Below are positions 54,083-63,591 of a stretch of DNA of 64,000 bases, one piece after another. The first letter of the stretch is position 1. Each line of letters begins with the position of its first letter. Made by a program: the position numbers and the translations under genes. The DNA is from Haloplasma contractile SSD-17B (lineage in GTDB: Bacteria > Bacillota_I > Bacilli_A > Haloplasmatales > Haloplasmataceae). Under the pieces are notes generated by a model, which saw nothing but the letters and a program-made list of their open reading frames with translations, made no database searches and had not been told where the DNA came from. The stretch spans positions 1 to 64,000 of the forward strand of contig NZ_AFNU02000003.1 of NCBI RefSeq assembly GCF_000215935.2, written 5' to 3'.

Positions 54083-54115
54083 AAAAGGTGTGAACAAAAT
54101 TGTTCACACCTTTTT
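54083..54115. terminator. Bidirectional terminator between RDD and ABC genes
   Basis: AAAAGGTGTGAACA and TGTTCACACCTTTT form a perfect 14-bp stem around AAAT, with T and A runs at the two ends. It lies between convergent genes and serves both. Confidence 0.9.
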
Positions 54116-54125
54116 AGTTAGATTC

Positions 54126-56423
54126 TTATTTAACTCGTCTTAATGCATCAATTGGAGTCTTTCTACTTGCTGAAATAGCAGGTATCAGACCGAAAATCAT
54201 AGCAAATAAAATACATATGATTATAGCGATTACGCTTGCAACAGGACGCAAAATAATAATATTTACATCGGTTTCATTAAAGATTTGCTCAATATCTTCT
54301 CTGTAGCGGTGGTTAATAAATAGGTTTGCACCAACCGTTAAGACTATAGCCAATACTACTCCTATAATACCCGCTAGAAACCCAATGACTCCACTTTCAA
54401 CTACAAAAATAGAGAGTATATCACTTTTAGTAGCACCAAGGGATCGTAATATACCAATTTCTCGACTACGTTCTAGGACGGAAATGAACAATACGAGTAA
54501 TAGCATGAGACCGGCTGTTAAAACCGAAACAGACATGATTAAACTAATGATAAATTGAATAATGCCAATGGCAACATCCATTATAGGCATGGTGCTTTCA
54601 GAATAGGAGTACACCTCTTCTATATGTTTCACTTCATCCCTATACTTTAGTTGAATATCAAATAGTTGTTCTTTTGCATCATCTGTTAGATAGATTTCAA
54701 TCGGATAATAACTATACGACTCTCCTCTTTCATCATATCTCATCCCCTTTGTAATTGGCATACGTTTATACGCTTCTTCTGTTACAATCGAATGACTGAT
54801 ATTTTGTGATTTATTAATTCCAACTACAGTATACGTCTTAGAATCCTTTACTCCTGCACTTGGATCTATCAAGAAAGGTGTATAATCATTACAAAATACA
54901 ACCTGTTTCTCACCACTACTTCGTTCATCATAAATTACTTTATTAAAGAATGATTTTTGTGTATTGATTTGATCATTAAATGCCCCAAATGTTTCCGCAT
55001 CATAGCCTTCTGGTTCTACTGTTTCATCAGAGAGGTTATATGTCTTACAAGCCAAGTCATCAACATCAAATCTTTCCTTATAGTATCCTTCAGTACCGCC
55101 ATCTATAAAGGAATATACAAAATCATATGGAACCGAATAATAACTTTCTGTTACAACCTCAATCTCAGCGTTATCTAATCGTTCCCATAAGGTTTTAATA
55201 TTATCAATATCATAGAGACTTAAAGCAAAATTATACGATAACACAATTTCGTTGTCAGCATCTGGCCATCTACCATCATCATAGACTTTACCGAAGTATC
55301 GTAACTGCTCACTTTCATCATCTGTAAATTTATAAGTGAACTTATAACCACTATAGTTTCGGTTCGGATCAATTTCGGTCTCATTTATTCTCATAAGTCG
55401 AATTCGCCTACCATTATCATAACGAACAGCATGAATAGCCTCATCATCTGTTAGATCATCGATATAGGTTTCTAAATCCTTACCCTCTAGGTTATCTTCA
55501 GTAACATGATAGATTAAATGAGGCTGATTATTATACGCATCTAGCTGCTTGTCTACATTAACCCGAACACCATTTGATATTCCATCGATTAGTATGAATC
55601 CTGAAACACCAATAGCTAAACCAAATGCGGTTAAAAAGGAACGCCATTTTTTCATTTTTATGTTGCCTAAAGCATGCTTAACTTTATCCCATAATTTAAA
55701 CTTCGTTCGTTTTGGGTTATGTTTAACAATTTTCACTTTTTCATTCGTCCTTGGTCGTGTATCATCAATAACTTCCCCATCTTTTATGTTAATTACCCGA
55801 TCGGCATATTGATTTGCAAGGCGCTTACTATGCGTTACCATAACGATTAATTTATTTTTACTAATTTCCTTTATTAAATCAAGTACTTCTTTTGAAGTCT
55901 TCTTATCCAGTGCACCGGTCGGTTCATCCGCCAGTATTATATCTGGATCGTTGATTAAGGCCCTAGCAACGGAAACCCTTTGTCTTTGACCTCCTGAAAG
56001 TTGTTTAGGAAGTTTATTAGCTTGATCTTCAATCTTTACTTTTCTTAAGATTTCTAACGCCTTAACACTAACCTCTTTCTTATCAACACCCTGTAATTTG
56101 GATGCTATTATTACATTATCTAATACGGTTAAGTGCTCAATCAAACTAAAATTTTGAAATATAAATCCAATCTTGTGGTTTCTAAAGTGATCCCACTGTG
56201 TTTCGGTAAATTTAGTTGTTAGTACTCCATCTACTACCATGTGTCCTGAACTAGGTGTATCAAGTCCACCAATTATATTTAAAAGTGTTGTTTTACCTGA
56301 TCCTGATTTTCCTAGCACACAAACAAATTCATTTTCAGTGAAATCAATATTAACGTCTTTAAGTGCTAAGAATCCTGTATTCCCATTTTCAAATATTTTG
56401 TGAATGTTTACTAGTTTTATCAT
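54126..56423 (-). CDS. MacB-type ABC transporter, fused ATPase-FtsX permease (copy 1)
   Basis: The protein is 765 residues. Residues 1-220 form the ATPase: GKSGSGKTTLLNIIGG, FQNFSLIEHLTVLDN, QLSGGQRQRVSVARAL, DIILADEPTGALD and MVTHSKRLA. A membrane span near 260, an extracellular domain of about 340 residues, and three C-terminal spans follow, with the FtsX loop ERSREIGILRSLGATKSDIL. The fused MacB-like layout moves peptides, lipids or drugs from the outer face or acts as a mechanotransmitter. It is 10 nt downstream of copy 2 and probably co-transcribed. It is more diverged from copies 2 and 3 than they are from each other. Confidence 0.85.
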   Translation of the reverse strand: MIKLVNIHKIFENGNTGFLALKDVNIDFTENEFVCVLGKSGSGKTTLLNIIGGLDTPSSGHMVVDGVLTTKFTETQWDHFRNHKIGFIFQNFSLIEHLTVLDNVIIASKLQGVDKKEVSVKALEILRKVKIEDQANKLPKQLSGGQRQRVSVARALINDPDIILADEPTGALDKKTSKEVLDLIKEISKNKLIVMVTHSKRLANQYADRVINIKDGEVIDDTRPRTNEKVKIVKHNPKRTKFKLWDKVKHALGNIKMKKWRSFLTAFGLAIGVSGFILIDGISNGVRVNVDKQLDAYNNQPHLIYHVTEDNLEGKDLETYIDDLTDDEAIHAVRYDNGRRIRLMRINETEIDPNRNYSGYKFTYKFTDDESEQLRYFGKVYDDGRWPDADNEIVLSYNFALSLYDIDNIKTLWERLDNAEIEVVTESYYSVPYDFVYSFIDGGTEGYYKERFDVDDLACKTYNLSDETVEPEGYDAETFGAFNDQINTQKSFFNKVIYDERSSGEKQVVFCNDYTPFLIDPSAGVKDSKTYTVVGINKSQNISHSIVTEEAYKRMPITKGMRYDERGESYSYYPIEIYLTDDAKEQLFDIQLKYRDEVKHIEEVYSYSESTMPIMDVAIGIIQFIISLIMSVSVLTAGLMLLLVLFISVLERSREIGILRSLGATKSDILSIFVVESGVIGFLAGIIGVVLAIVLTVGANLFINHRYREDIEQIFNETDVNIIILRPVASVIAIIICILFAMIFGLIPAISASRKTPIDALRRVK

Positions 56424-56433
56424 TGTATCCCCC

Positions 56434-58461
56434 CTATTCCTGTCTCAATGCTTCTACTGCTTTTAATCCTGAGGCTCTTATTGCAGGAATCAATCCACTT
56501 ACAATTGCAAAGCCAATACTAATTCCAAATACGATTAAAATCGCAAGCCAATCTATATGAAGTAATTTAAATTCTTCCATATCACCGAGATTAAGTGTTC
56601 TCATTAATGATCCAATCGTCTGATTAAAAATGTTGTTTATAAGCATCGAAATGAGAAGCGATAGAACAAGCGCTATAATCGCACTTAAGAACCCAATAAA
56701 CCCAGATTCAAAAATAAACAGTGATTGTATATTGGCACGTCTTGCACCAATCGAGGTAAGAATTCCTATTTCCTTAATTCGTTCTACTACTGAAATGTAA
56801 ACCATTAACCCAACAAGAATTCCAGCAACAAGAAGCGAAACAGATGCTGTCCCAAGTAAGATATAAAGTAAAGTATCAAAGAATTGGTCAATTGATCCAT
56901 TTACCATATTAGAAGGATTTCGGAGCACCAATCCCTCATCAGCTAACTCATCTTTAAATACCTCAATCTCATCTTTATCTTCAGTATTAAGAAATACATT
57001 GAGTTTGCTTCTGTCGACGTGAATGTTTGTATACTGCTCATATTCAGCACCGTTACCAAAGTCATTGACATACTGTTCAAGTTTTGTATGCAGGGTAAAC
57101 ACTGTAGAACTTTGCTGATCGAAAACAATTCCCACAATTTTAAATGATTCATCTAACGTTTCATCGGCACTAATCTGATCAACTTCAATCAAATCGTCTT
57201 TAATTTCATCAAGTGCTTGGTCTAAATCATCTTCTTTTACTTTAAAACCTATTATTTGTTCAGCTACTCGAGATGTTACAATTACCTCTCGCTCATTTTT
57301 TGGATAGTCTCCAACTAAATCGTTTTTCCTGCTAAAGTTCTTTTTATGTACCGGTATGCTGTATAAAAAAGTTGAATTTTGTACATAACCTTTAGTAGGT
57401 ACATTCGGATTTTCAGGGTTTATGTCTTCACTTTCAATTAATGGATGAATTCTAGTTGGAAAGAACGCTTCATTTACTTTATCTTTTCCTCTAATCAGAT
57501 CTAGGTCCTCATATGATACAAGTGCTTGGTTCACTTCAGACTTGACGAAATATTGATCTTCAGGAATAAGTTCTGAAACGAAATCAGTTATTTCAGTCCG
57601 GATTCCATTAATGAGGAACGTAATTAAGAATATTGATATAAGTCCAATCGCCATCGTTAGGGATGTAAACAAGGTTCTGAGTTTACGCTTCCCCATGTTA
57701 TTTTTAGCAAATTTCCATAAAACTTTAAGTTTCATATTTGGACTTTTAAACTCTATTGTTTCCTTCTTTGATGTAATTTTAGTCGTAACATCTTCCTTCG
57801 TATCGTTAATGATTCGGCCATCTTCTAATGTAACGATACGATTTGCGTATTCTTTTGCATTTTCCTCATCATGTGTTACTAAGATGACAACATGATCTTT
57901 TGATAATGCTTTTAGTATATCCAAGATAATTTTTGCATTTTCACTATCTAAGGCACCGGTTGGTTCATCTGCTAGAATCACTTCTGGTTCTGTTACGAGT
58001 GCACGCGCTATAGCAGCACGTTGTTGTTGACCACCAGACACCTTCTTAGGAACCTTATGTACATGATTCTTTAAACCTAATAATTGACACTTTTCTAATG
58101 CACGCTGTCTTGCTTCCTTTGGCGATACTCCCTGTAACAATAAAGGTAGTTCTACATTTTCAACGACCGATAAGTGATCAACAAGATTGTATTCTTGAAA
58201 TATAAACCCTACATAATTATTACGATAAATTGCCCATTCACGCTTTGTAAAGTTTTCAGTTGAAATACCACCGATTGTAATGTCACCCGATTCATAAGTA
58301 TCTAAACCACTTACTACATTCAGTAGCGTCGATTTCCCTGAACCAGATTCCCCGAGTACTGCAAGAAACTCCCCCTTTGTTACAGTTAGGTCAATATTCT
58401 TTAGTGCATGAAAATTATTGACTGTTTTATAGTATTTATTTACATTATTTAATACTAGCAT
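56434..58461 (-). CDS. MacB-type ABC transporter, fused ATPase-FtsX permease (copy 2)
   Basis: The protein is 675 residues. ATPase: GESGSGKSTLLNVVSGLDTY, FQEYNLVDHLSVVENVELPL, VSGGQQQRAAIARAL, VILADEPTGALDSENAK and VTHDEENAKEY. The permease follows after a linker, with a first span near 270, an extracellular domain to about 530, and three spans with the ERIKEIGILTSIGARRANIQ loop. ATG 58461 follows AAGGAGGG. It is closely related to copy 3 throughout, including the extracellular part (DQFFDTLLYILLGTASVSLL), indicating duplication. Substrate unknown. Confidence 0.87.
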   Translation of the reverse strand: MLVLNNVNKYYKTVNNFHALKNIDLTVTKGEFLAVLGESGSGKSTLLNVVSGLDTYESGDITIGGISTENFTKREWAIYRNNYVGFIFQEYNLVDHLSVVENVELPLLLQGVSPKEARQRALEKCQLLGLKNHVHKVPKKVSGGQQQRAAIARALVTEPEVILADEPTGALDSENAKIILDILKALSKDHVVILVTHDEENAKEYANRIVTLEDGRIINDTKEDVTTKITSKKETIEFKSPNMKLKVLWKFAKNNMGKRKLRTLFTSLTMAIGLISIFLITFLINGIRTEITDFVSELIPEDQYFVKSEVNQALVSYEDLDLIRGKDKVNEAFFPTRIHPLIESEDINPENPNVPTKGYVQNSTFLYSIPVHKKNFSRKNDLVGDYPKNEREVIVTSRVAEQIIGFKVKEDDLDQALDEIKDDLIEVDQISADETLDESFKIVGIVFDQQSSTVFTLHTKLEQYVNDFGNGAEYEQYTNIHVDRSKLNVFLNTEDKDEIEVFKDELADEGLVLRNPSNMVNGSIDQFFDTLLYILLGTASVSLLVAGILVGLMVYISVVERIKEIGILTSIGARRANIQSLFIFESGFIGFLSAIIALVLSLLISMLINNIFNQTIGSLMRTLNLGDMEEFKLLHIDWLAILIVFGISIGFAIVSGLIPAIRASGLKAVEALRQE

Positions 58462-58903
58462 GTCGTATATACCCTCCTTCTATAAAACAACTATATACAT
58501 TATACCATTTTTTGCTAAAATTAAAATATTCACAGTTAATTTTTAACTTATTAAAAAATAAGTTTTGACTTGCGCCTGAATTACTGAATAGAGTCTTAAT
58601 AAACTTTAGTATTAACAGTCATTATGAGGCATATGTTTATATAATAGTTAAACTAAGTTAAAAAATAATTCGAAATTATTCATATGTAATAAATACGTTG
58701 GGTACAGTTAAAGCTTCAGAAAATGAAGTTGTATTATTAATCAGATTTAAATTATATAAATCTCATTATGATCCTGTTTATAATTAGATCACAATGCGAT
58801 TTTTTTTGACTATTTTTTATGAATGAGATACAAACGTATGAAGCTTTTTTTTAGTGATTACATTGAATTAACTCATCAACTAAACAAAGCAAATAGTCTT
58901 AAT
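58462..58903. other. AT-rich gap between ABC copies 2 and 3
   Basis: No open frame of note is present. Apart from a promoter-linked motif (58499-58520, listed separately) only A/T runs and a weak TGATC...GATCA inverted repeat near 58770-58795 are seen; no convincing terminator for copy 3 was found. Confidence 0.5.
58499..58520 (-). promoter_or_regulatory. Shared promoter-operator motif upstream of ABC copy 2
   Basis: On the minus strand TTTTAGCAAAAAATGGTATAAT contains a -10 (TATAAT) preceded by an imperfect palindrome. It matches 19 of 22 bases with the motif in front of copy 3 (61017-61038), so both genes may answer to one regulator. Confidence 0.55.
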
Positions 58904-60982
58904 TTACTCAGTTCGGAGTGCGTCAGCGATATTCAATCGAGATGCTAAATATGCAGGAACATAACCTATTAAGGCTGTAATTGCTGCACTAACCATAAAA
59001 ATAATAAAAATCGATAACACGTCTACCTGTAACACTGTAAGTTCTTTAGACAACCCAAATTTAAATGATTGAATAACGGCCATCATTGTATGATTGAATA
59101 AGTTATTTATAGTTATTGAGATAATGATAGAGGCAACTAGAGCTATAATACCACTAAATAAACCGATATAGACTGATTCAATAAGAAATACGACTCTTAT
59201 ATTAGATGCTCTCGCTCCTATAGCGGCCAATATCCCGATTTCTTTGGTCCGTTCAATCACAGATATATACACAATAAGCCCAATTAATATTCCTGAAACA
59301 ATTAGCGAGACAGAAGCGGCGGTTAATAAAATATACAGTGATGTATCAAAAAATTGATTTACTGTCCTCTGCATCATCTCATAAGGATTTTTTATTATTA
59401 ATCCGAAAGTATTCAGTTCATTTTTTATTTTATTAAACTCTGGTTGATCTTTTTCATTTAAGTAAACGGTTAAATGCGATTGATCGACAATAATTTCAGG
59501 TCTAGGTAAACCAGATGCAGGATTATAAGTATCTAAATAGCGGTCAACATACTCTTGTGTTTTTGTGTGTAACATGTACATAACAAATTCGTCACTACTA
59601 ATTATACCAACCACTTTAAACGCTTCACTTTTTGGTGGAACTTGAATATGTTTTAATAAATCATACTCCTTTGAATGTGTGATTCGTTTTACTGTTACCG
59701 GCTCATTCTCCATAGAGTTTAATACGTCTTTAAATTGTGATTCATGAAGATTTTTCATTCCCGTAATATGTTCAGCCATCTTTGATGTAATAAGAACTTC
59801 ATTTTTGCTAGTGGGATACCTTCCATAAAACGCATGTTTTCTATAATTATCTTCTAAAACTGGTATACTCTCTACTCTGAAATAATCTGCTTTATAAATA
59901 TGAATTGATTCTTTCTCATTAATTCGCTTTTGTAAAACCTTATGATTCGTTAGTGGTTGCACCGTTATTCCATGGTAGGCCTCACTCACCTCATTCATAA
60001 CCCGGATACGATTCACTGTATCCTTCTTTATAATACCAGATTTAACCTCTGGTTCAACAGTATATTCGTTCTGTGATGCAGATGATGAAACGAACTTAGT
60101 AACCTCATTCCGAACTCCAGTAATTAGAAAGGTAATTAAAAATAGGGTAACTATTCCTATTGACATAATGATTGAAGTAAACAACGTTCTTAACTTTCGT
60201 TTATGTATATTATGTATAGCAAACTTAAGTAAAAGTGAATGTTTCATACCAGTTTTCCTAACTATGAGATCTTCCTTTTGCATTGATTGATAAGATGTTA
60301 TCCTACACGTATTGCTATCGCTTGTAATACGACCATCCTCTAACGTAATTATACGGTCTGCATATATATGAGCAAACTCTTCATCATGAGTAACTAATAT
60401 AACGGTATGATACTTGGATAGCGTTTTTAATATGTCAAGAATACGTTTTGAATTTTCATAATCCAGTGCACCGGTTGGTTCATCAGCAAGAAGAATTTTT
60501 GGTTCTGTTATAAGTGCACGTGCGATCGCTACTCTCTGCGCTTGACCACCTGAAAGATGATTAGGAGACTTATTTACATGGTTTATCAACCCTAATAATT
60601 TACACGTTTCTAACGCTCGCTGTCTAGAAACACGTTTTGAAGTACCTTGTAATAATAAAGGCAGTTCTATATTTTCTACAACTGATAAATGATCGATCAA
60701 GTGATACTCTTGAAAAATAATACCAACATTATTATTTCGATACATCGCCCAATCATTTTTATTGAATTGTTTCGTGGTCACTCCATCAATTGTTAGGTTA
60801 CCAGACTCATACGGTTCTAAACCGCTAATAACATTTAACATCGTTGACTTACCTGAACCAGACTCCCCTAAAATTGCAATAAATTCTCCCTTTTTTATTT
60901 CTAGATTAATATCCCTTAGTACATGGCATTTATTACACCCTGCATCTTTATAATATTTATTTAGGCTTTTTACCCTTAACAT
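58904..60982 (-). CDS. MacB-type ABC transporter, fused ATPase-FtsX permease (copy 3)
   Basis: The protein is 692 residues from ATG 60982, with GGGGG 9 nt upstream; the longer frame to 61066 crosses the promoter motif. ATPase: GESGSGKSTMLNVISGLEPY, FQEYHLIDHLSVVENIELPL, LSGGQAQRVAIARAL, ILLADEPTGALDYEN and VTHDEEFAHIYADR. The permease mirrors copy 2 (RKLRTLFTSIIMSIGIVTLF, NQFFDTSLYILLTAASVSLI, ERTKEIGILAAIGARASNIR). The extracellular domain is the most diverged part. It has its own promoter and is about 440 nt upstream of copy 2. Confidence 0.87.
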   Translation of the reverse strand: MLRVKSLNKYYKDAGCNKCHVLRDINLEIKKGEFIAILGESGSGKSTMLNVISGLEPYESGNLTIDGVTTKQFNKNDWAMYRNNNVGIIFQEYHLIDHLSVVENIELPLLLQGTSKRVSRQRALETCKLLGLINHVNKSPNHLSGGQAQRVAIARALITEPKILLADEPTGALDYENSKRILDILKTLSKYHTVILVTHDEEFAHIYADRIITLEDGRITSDSNTCRITSYQSMQKEDLIVRKTGMKHSLLLKFAIHNIHKRKLRTLFTSIIMSIGIVTLFLITFLITGVRNEVTKFVSSSASQNEYTVEPEVKSGIIKKDTVNRIRVMNEVSEAYHGITVQPLTNHKVLQKRINEKESIHIYKADYFRVESIPVLEDNYRKHAFYGRYPTSKNEVLITSKMAEHITGMKNLHESQFKDVLNSMENEPVTVKRITHSKEYDLLKHIQVPPKSEAFKVVGIISSDEFVMYMLHTKTQEYVDRYLDTYNPASGLPRPEIIVDQSHLTVYLNEKDQPEFNKIKNELNTFGLIIKNPYEMMQRTVNQFFDTSLYILLTAASVSLIVSGILIGLIVYISVIERTKEIGILAAIGARASNIRVVFLIESVYIGLFSGIIALVASIIISITINNLFNHTMMAVIQSFKFGLSKELTVLQVDVLSIFIIFMVSAAITALIGYVPAYLASRLNIADALRTE

Positions 60983-61016
60983 ACATATATACCCCCTGTA
61001 TAAATGAATTAAAGAT

Positions 61017-61038
61017 AGTATACCACTTTTTGGTAAAA
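61017..61038 (-). promoter_or_regulatory. Shared promoter-operator motif upstream of ABC copy 3
   Basis: On the minus strand TTTTACCAAAAAGTGGTATACT holds the palindrome ACCA-AAAAG-TGGT overlapping a TATACT -10. The copy-2 motif matches it at 19 of 22 positions. Confidence 0.55.
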
Positions 61039-61164
61039 GAGTGAATTTAATAGTAATTATTTCCAAAATAAAATTGGATTAATCTACAAACTTCTAATAT
61101 TCATGGCATTCTAACACTAACATTTAGCCGTGCATAAATATAATATATAAAGGAGGGGGTGCAT

Positions 61165-61497
61165 ATGTTAAATAAAATAAAATGTATTCTTAAGAACATC
61201 TACCGAAAAAAGGTTAAATATTCAGGGTTAATGGCTGCCTTTTTATACCTTATAGATGAAATTTTTAACATCAGTGAAAAATGTAATTTGTCACCTGGAT
61301 GGCACTTCGCAGTTGTGACAGTTTTATTCCTTTTAATTGGATACGCAATTCATGCTAAGGAAATCGGTGATGACTCAACTATACTTGAAGATTATCTTAA
61401 AGAAAAAATGGAATTGTATGGCAATCAAATAGAGTCTACTAAACAAGATGATTTTGAATGTAACACGGATAAAACGAATAAGAAAAAAAATAAATAG
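61165..61497 (+). CDS. Small single-span membrane protein of unknown function
   Basis: The protein is 110 residues from ATG 61165 behind AAAGGAGGGGG. A basic N-terminus (KIKCILKNIYRKKVKYS) is followed by a possible amphipathic or weak span (GLMAAFLYLIDEIFN) and a clear span (WHFAVVTVLFLLIGYAIH). The C-terminal ~45 residues are charged and end in a Lys-rich tail (DKTNKKKNK). It is divergent from ABC copy 3 and could be a partner or immunity-type protein, but no family was recognised. Confidence 0.6.
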   Translation: MLNKIKCILKNIYRKKVKYSGLMAAFLYLIDEIFNISEKCNLSPGWHFAVVTVLFLLIGYAIHAKEIGDDSTILEDYLKEKMELYGNQIESTKQDDFECNTDKTNKKKNK

Positions 61498-61503
61498 TTA
61501 ACA

Positions 61504-61545
61504 AAAAAAGCTATGGGAAGAGAGTGACTCATCCTATAGCTTTTA
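61504..61545 (+). terminator. Terminator after the small membrane protein
   Basis: AAAAGCTATGGGA and TCCTATAGCTTTT pair with a mismatch around AGAGAGTGACTCA, followed by TTAAG. The A-rich left flank could also serve the convergent msrA gene. Confidence 0.7.
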
Positions 61546-61605
61546 AGTATTCTATATTTAATCATAATGCTGCCTACCGGTATAAATTGAGGTCAACCGC
61601 CTCGT

Positions 61606-62103
61606 TTATTTCATTTCATTCGGTTTAAGTAACCCTAAGTTTACATGACAGTACCCTGTAGGATTCTTAACTAGATAATTCTGATGATAGTCCTCAGCCT
61701 TACAGAAATTCTGTACTTCATCAACCTCTACCACAATTTCATCTTGGTATCGTTCTTTCTGTTTCTCTAAAAAATGCAAAGCAATTTCGCGGTCTTCTAT
61801 ATCATAATAATAAACACCAGTACGATATTGAATACCAGTATCACCACCTTGTTTATTTAGAGCTGTTGGATCTATAAATCTGAAAAGATGTTCAAGTATT
61901 GTATCTAAACTTATCAATCTATTATCATAGTTAATTTCACAAACTTCTGCATGCTCAGTGGTTCCTTTGCAAACTTCTTCATAATTTGTTTCTCTTACAC
62001 TACCATTTGAATATCCGACTTCAGTACTTATTACACCTTTCAACCGGCTAAAGTAGGCTTCGACACCCCAAAAGCATCCACCTGCAATGACTATTTTTTT
62101 CAT
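61606..62103 (-). CDS. msrA: Peptide methionine sulfoxide reductase MsrA
   Basis: The protein is 165 residues from ATG 62103, with AGAGG upstream. It begins KKIVIAGGCFWGVEAYF, the catalytic GGCFWG motif, and continues TEVGYSNGSV, EVCKGTTEHAEVCEI, DPTALNKQGGDTGIQYRTG and AEDYHQNYL. It reduces methionine-S-sulfoxide in proteins with thioredoxin. It lacks a fused MsrB domain, and the C-terminus contains one Cys (GYCHVN) that may act as the resolving residue. It is a stand-alone gene. Confidence 0.95.
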   Translation of the reverse strand: MKKIVIAGGCFWGVEAYFSRLKGVISTEVGYSNGSVRETNYEEVCKGTTEHAEVCEINYDNRLISLDTILEHLFRFIDPTALNKQGGDTGIQYRTGVYYYDIEDREIALHFLEKQKERYQDEIVVEVDEVQNFCKAEDYHQNYLVKNPTGYCHVNLGLLKPNEMK

Positions 62104-62267
62104 ACACATTACCTCTTTTTCTTTTTAACATATTTACTTGTAATAATTACGTTATATATTGTTATTATTATGTTTAAGTCTTATGATTATTTACTAAAAT
62201 AATTTAGTTTAGTAAATTATATACAAATTAGAAATAGTTTACAATAGTTCTTCAATAATTTTTAAAT

Positions 62268-63038
62268 TTAATTTTGTGCTTCTCCTCTTCTCTCAAATAT
62301 AATGTCTTTTAGCAGGATGCGAATACCATAACTAGCAGCAATAATACCTGCTACAGGTGGACAAACACTATTTGATGCTGGCGGTATAACACTCTTTCTA
62401 ATATCAGAATCTTTTTTAGATAATAATTCTAATGCATCTTCATTTGGTGAAATCGGTCGTTCTTTTGAATAGACCACAGGAACCTTCCCACGAATTTTTC
62501 GCCGCTTTAACGCAACCCGAATGACCTTTGATACCGGATCATAGGATGTATTACTAATGTCATCTATTTCGAACAACTCTGGTTGCATCTTATTAGCTGT
62601 CCCCATTACTGATATAAACGGTATCTTTCGCTTCAAACACTCCTCAATACATAATATTTTATAAGAAATCGTATCACTAGCATCAATAAAAAAGTCAATA
62701 CTGTGGGATAGAATCTGCTCATATGTCTCATTGTTAAAAAACAGTTCATATTTGATTACATTACAATTTGGATTGATACGTTTAATTCGTTCTTCCATTA
62801 AGTCAACTTTAGATTGTCCAACTGTATCTACCATTGCATGTAGTTGACGATTCGCATTGGTGATATCAACAACATCTTTATCAATTATAATAATAGTTCC
62901 TACTCCACTACGACAAATGGACTCTGTACAATAAGAACCTACTCCTCCCATTCCCAAAATTGCTACTGTACTATTTTTTAATCGTTCTTGGCCTTCTATG
63001 CCGATACTTAATAAGTTTCGCGAAAATTGATTAATCAT
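62268..63038 (-). CDS. tcdA: tRNA threonylcarbamoyladenosine dehydratase
   Basis: The protein is 256 residues of the ThiF/E1-like family. It has the ATP-binding VAILGMGGVGSYCTESICRS, DKDVVDITNANRQLHA, DFFIDASDTISYKI, SVMGTANKMQPE and a late SNSVCPPVAGIIAASYG. TcdA (YgdL/CsdL) cyclises t6A at position 37 of ANN-decoding tRNAs to ct6A using ATP. The conserved NRQLHA and Cys-x-x-x-Ala positions separate it from MoeB and ThiF. Monocistronic. Confidence 0.9.
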   Translation of the reverse strand: MINQFSRNLLSIGIEGQERLKNSTVAILGMGGVGSYCTESICRSGVGTIIIIDKDVVDITNANRQLHAMVDTVGQSKVDLMEERIKRINPNCNVIKYELFFNNETYEQILSHSIDFFIDASDTISYKILCIEECLKRKIPFISVMGTANKMQPELFEIDDISNTSYDPVSKVIRVALKRRKIRGKVPVVYSKERPISPNEDALELLSKKDSDIRKSVIPPASNSVCPPVAGIIAASYGIRILLKDIIFERRGEAQN

Positions 63039-63070
63039 AGGCGTTCACTCCATTCAAGTAAAGTGTAAAG

Positions 63071-63106
63071 TCATAAAAAGAAAGTCAGTATTAATAATCT
63101 GACTTT
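63071..63106 (-). terminator. Terminator of the membrane protein/AI-2E unit
   Basis: AAAGTCAG and CTGACTTT form an 8-bp stem around TATTAATAAT, with CTTTTTATG following on the minus strand. It lies about 55 nt past the membrane protein stop and upstream of tcdA. Confidence 0.65.
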
Positions 63107-63162
63107 AATTTTTAATCTTATTCGTTATATTCCCAGTTTCATAAGATAGTTAAAACTAATTG

Positions 63163-63576
63163 CTACTTGACTCCAAAATATGGTTTAATATAAACGGATA
63201 ATCCATAAAAAACGACGAACGAGATCATGATAACATAAATGATATTATCAACAAAGTTTGATATATATTGTGAGAATATTAATATTATTGAACTAATATT
63301 AAATAAAATTGCAATTTCAAATAATAAATATTCAAACGAATACTCTTCTTTATACTCTGGTTCCGCATTTTTAAATCGACCTCTCACCGAAAATAAGACA
63401 ATTTCAATAATGATAAATAGTGATAGTGCAGAGATTTGAAAACTATATTTTAGTATCTTCAAATCAGTACTTATCAAAAAATCGATCAGAATCATCAAAC
63501 ATAAAAATGTGATGGAAAACGTATGTAATAAAAGATAAGATATACTTTGCCGGCTTAATTTTTCTCGTTTTAACAT
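63163..63576 (-). CDS. Four-span membrane protein of unknown function
   Basis: The protein is 137 residues with four evenly spaced hydrophobic segments: ISYLLLHTFSITFLCLMILI, ILKYSFQISALSLFIIIEIV, LLFEIAILFNISSIILIFS and IIYVIMISFVVFYGLSVYI. A short charged loop (RGRFKNAEPEYKEEYS) sits between spans 2 and 3. No family was recognised. ATG 63576 follows AAGGAGG and lies 15 nt downstream of the AI-2E-family gene, so the two are probably co-transcribed. Confidence 0.6.
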   Translation of the reverse strand: MLKREKLSRQSISYLLLHTFSITFLCLMILIDFLISTDLKILKYSFQISALSLFIIIEIVLFSVRGRFKNAEPEYKEEYSFEYLLFEIAILFNISSIILIFSQYISNFVDNIIYVIMISFVVFYGLSVYIKPYFGVK

Positions 63577-63591
63577 ATTAGGTCCTCCTTG

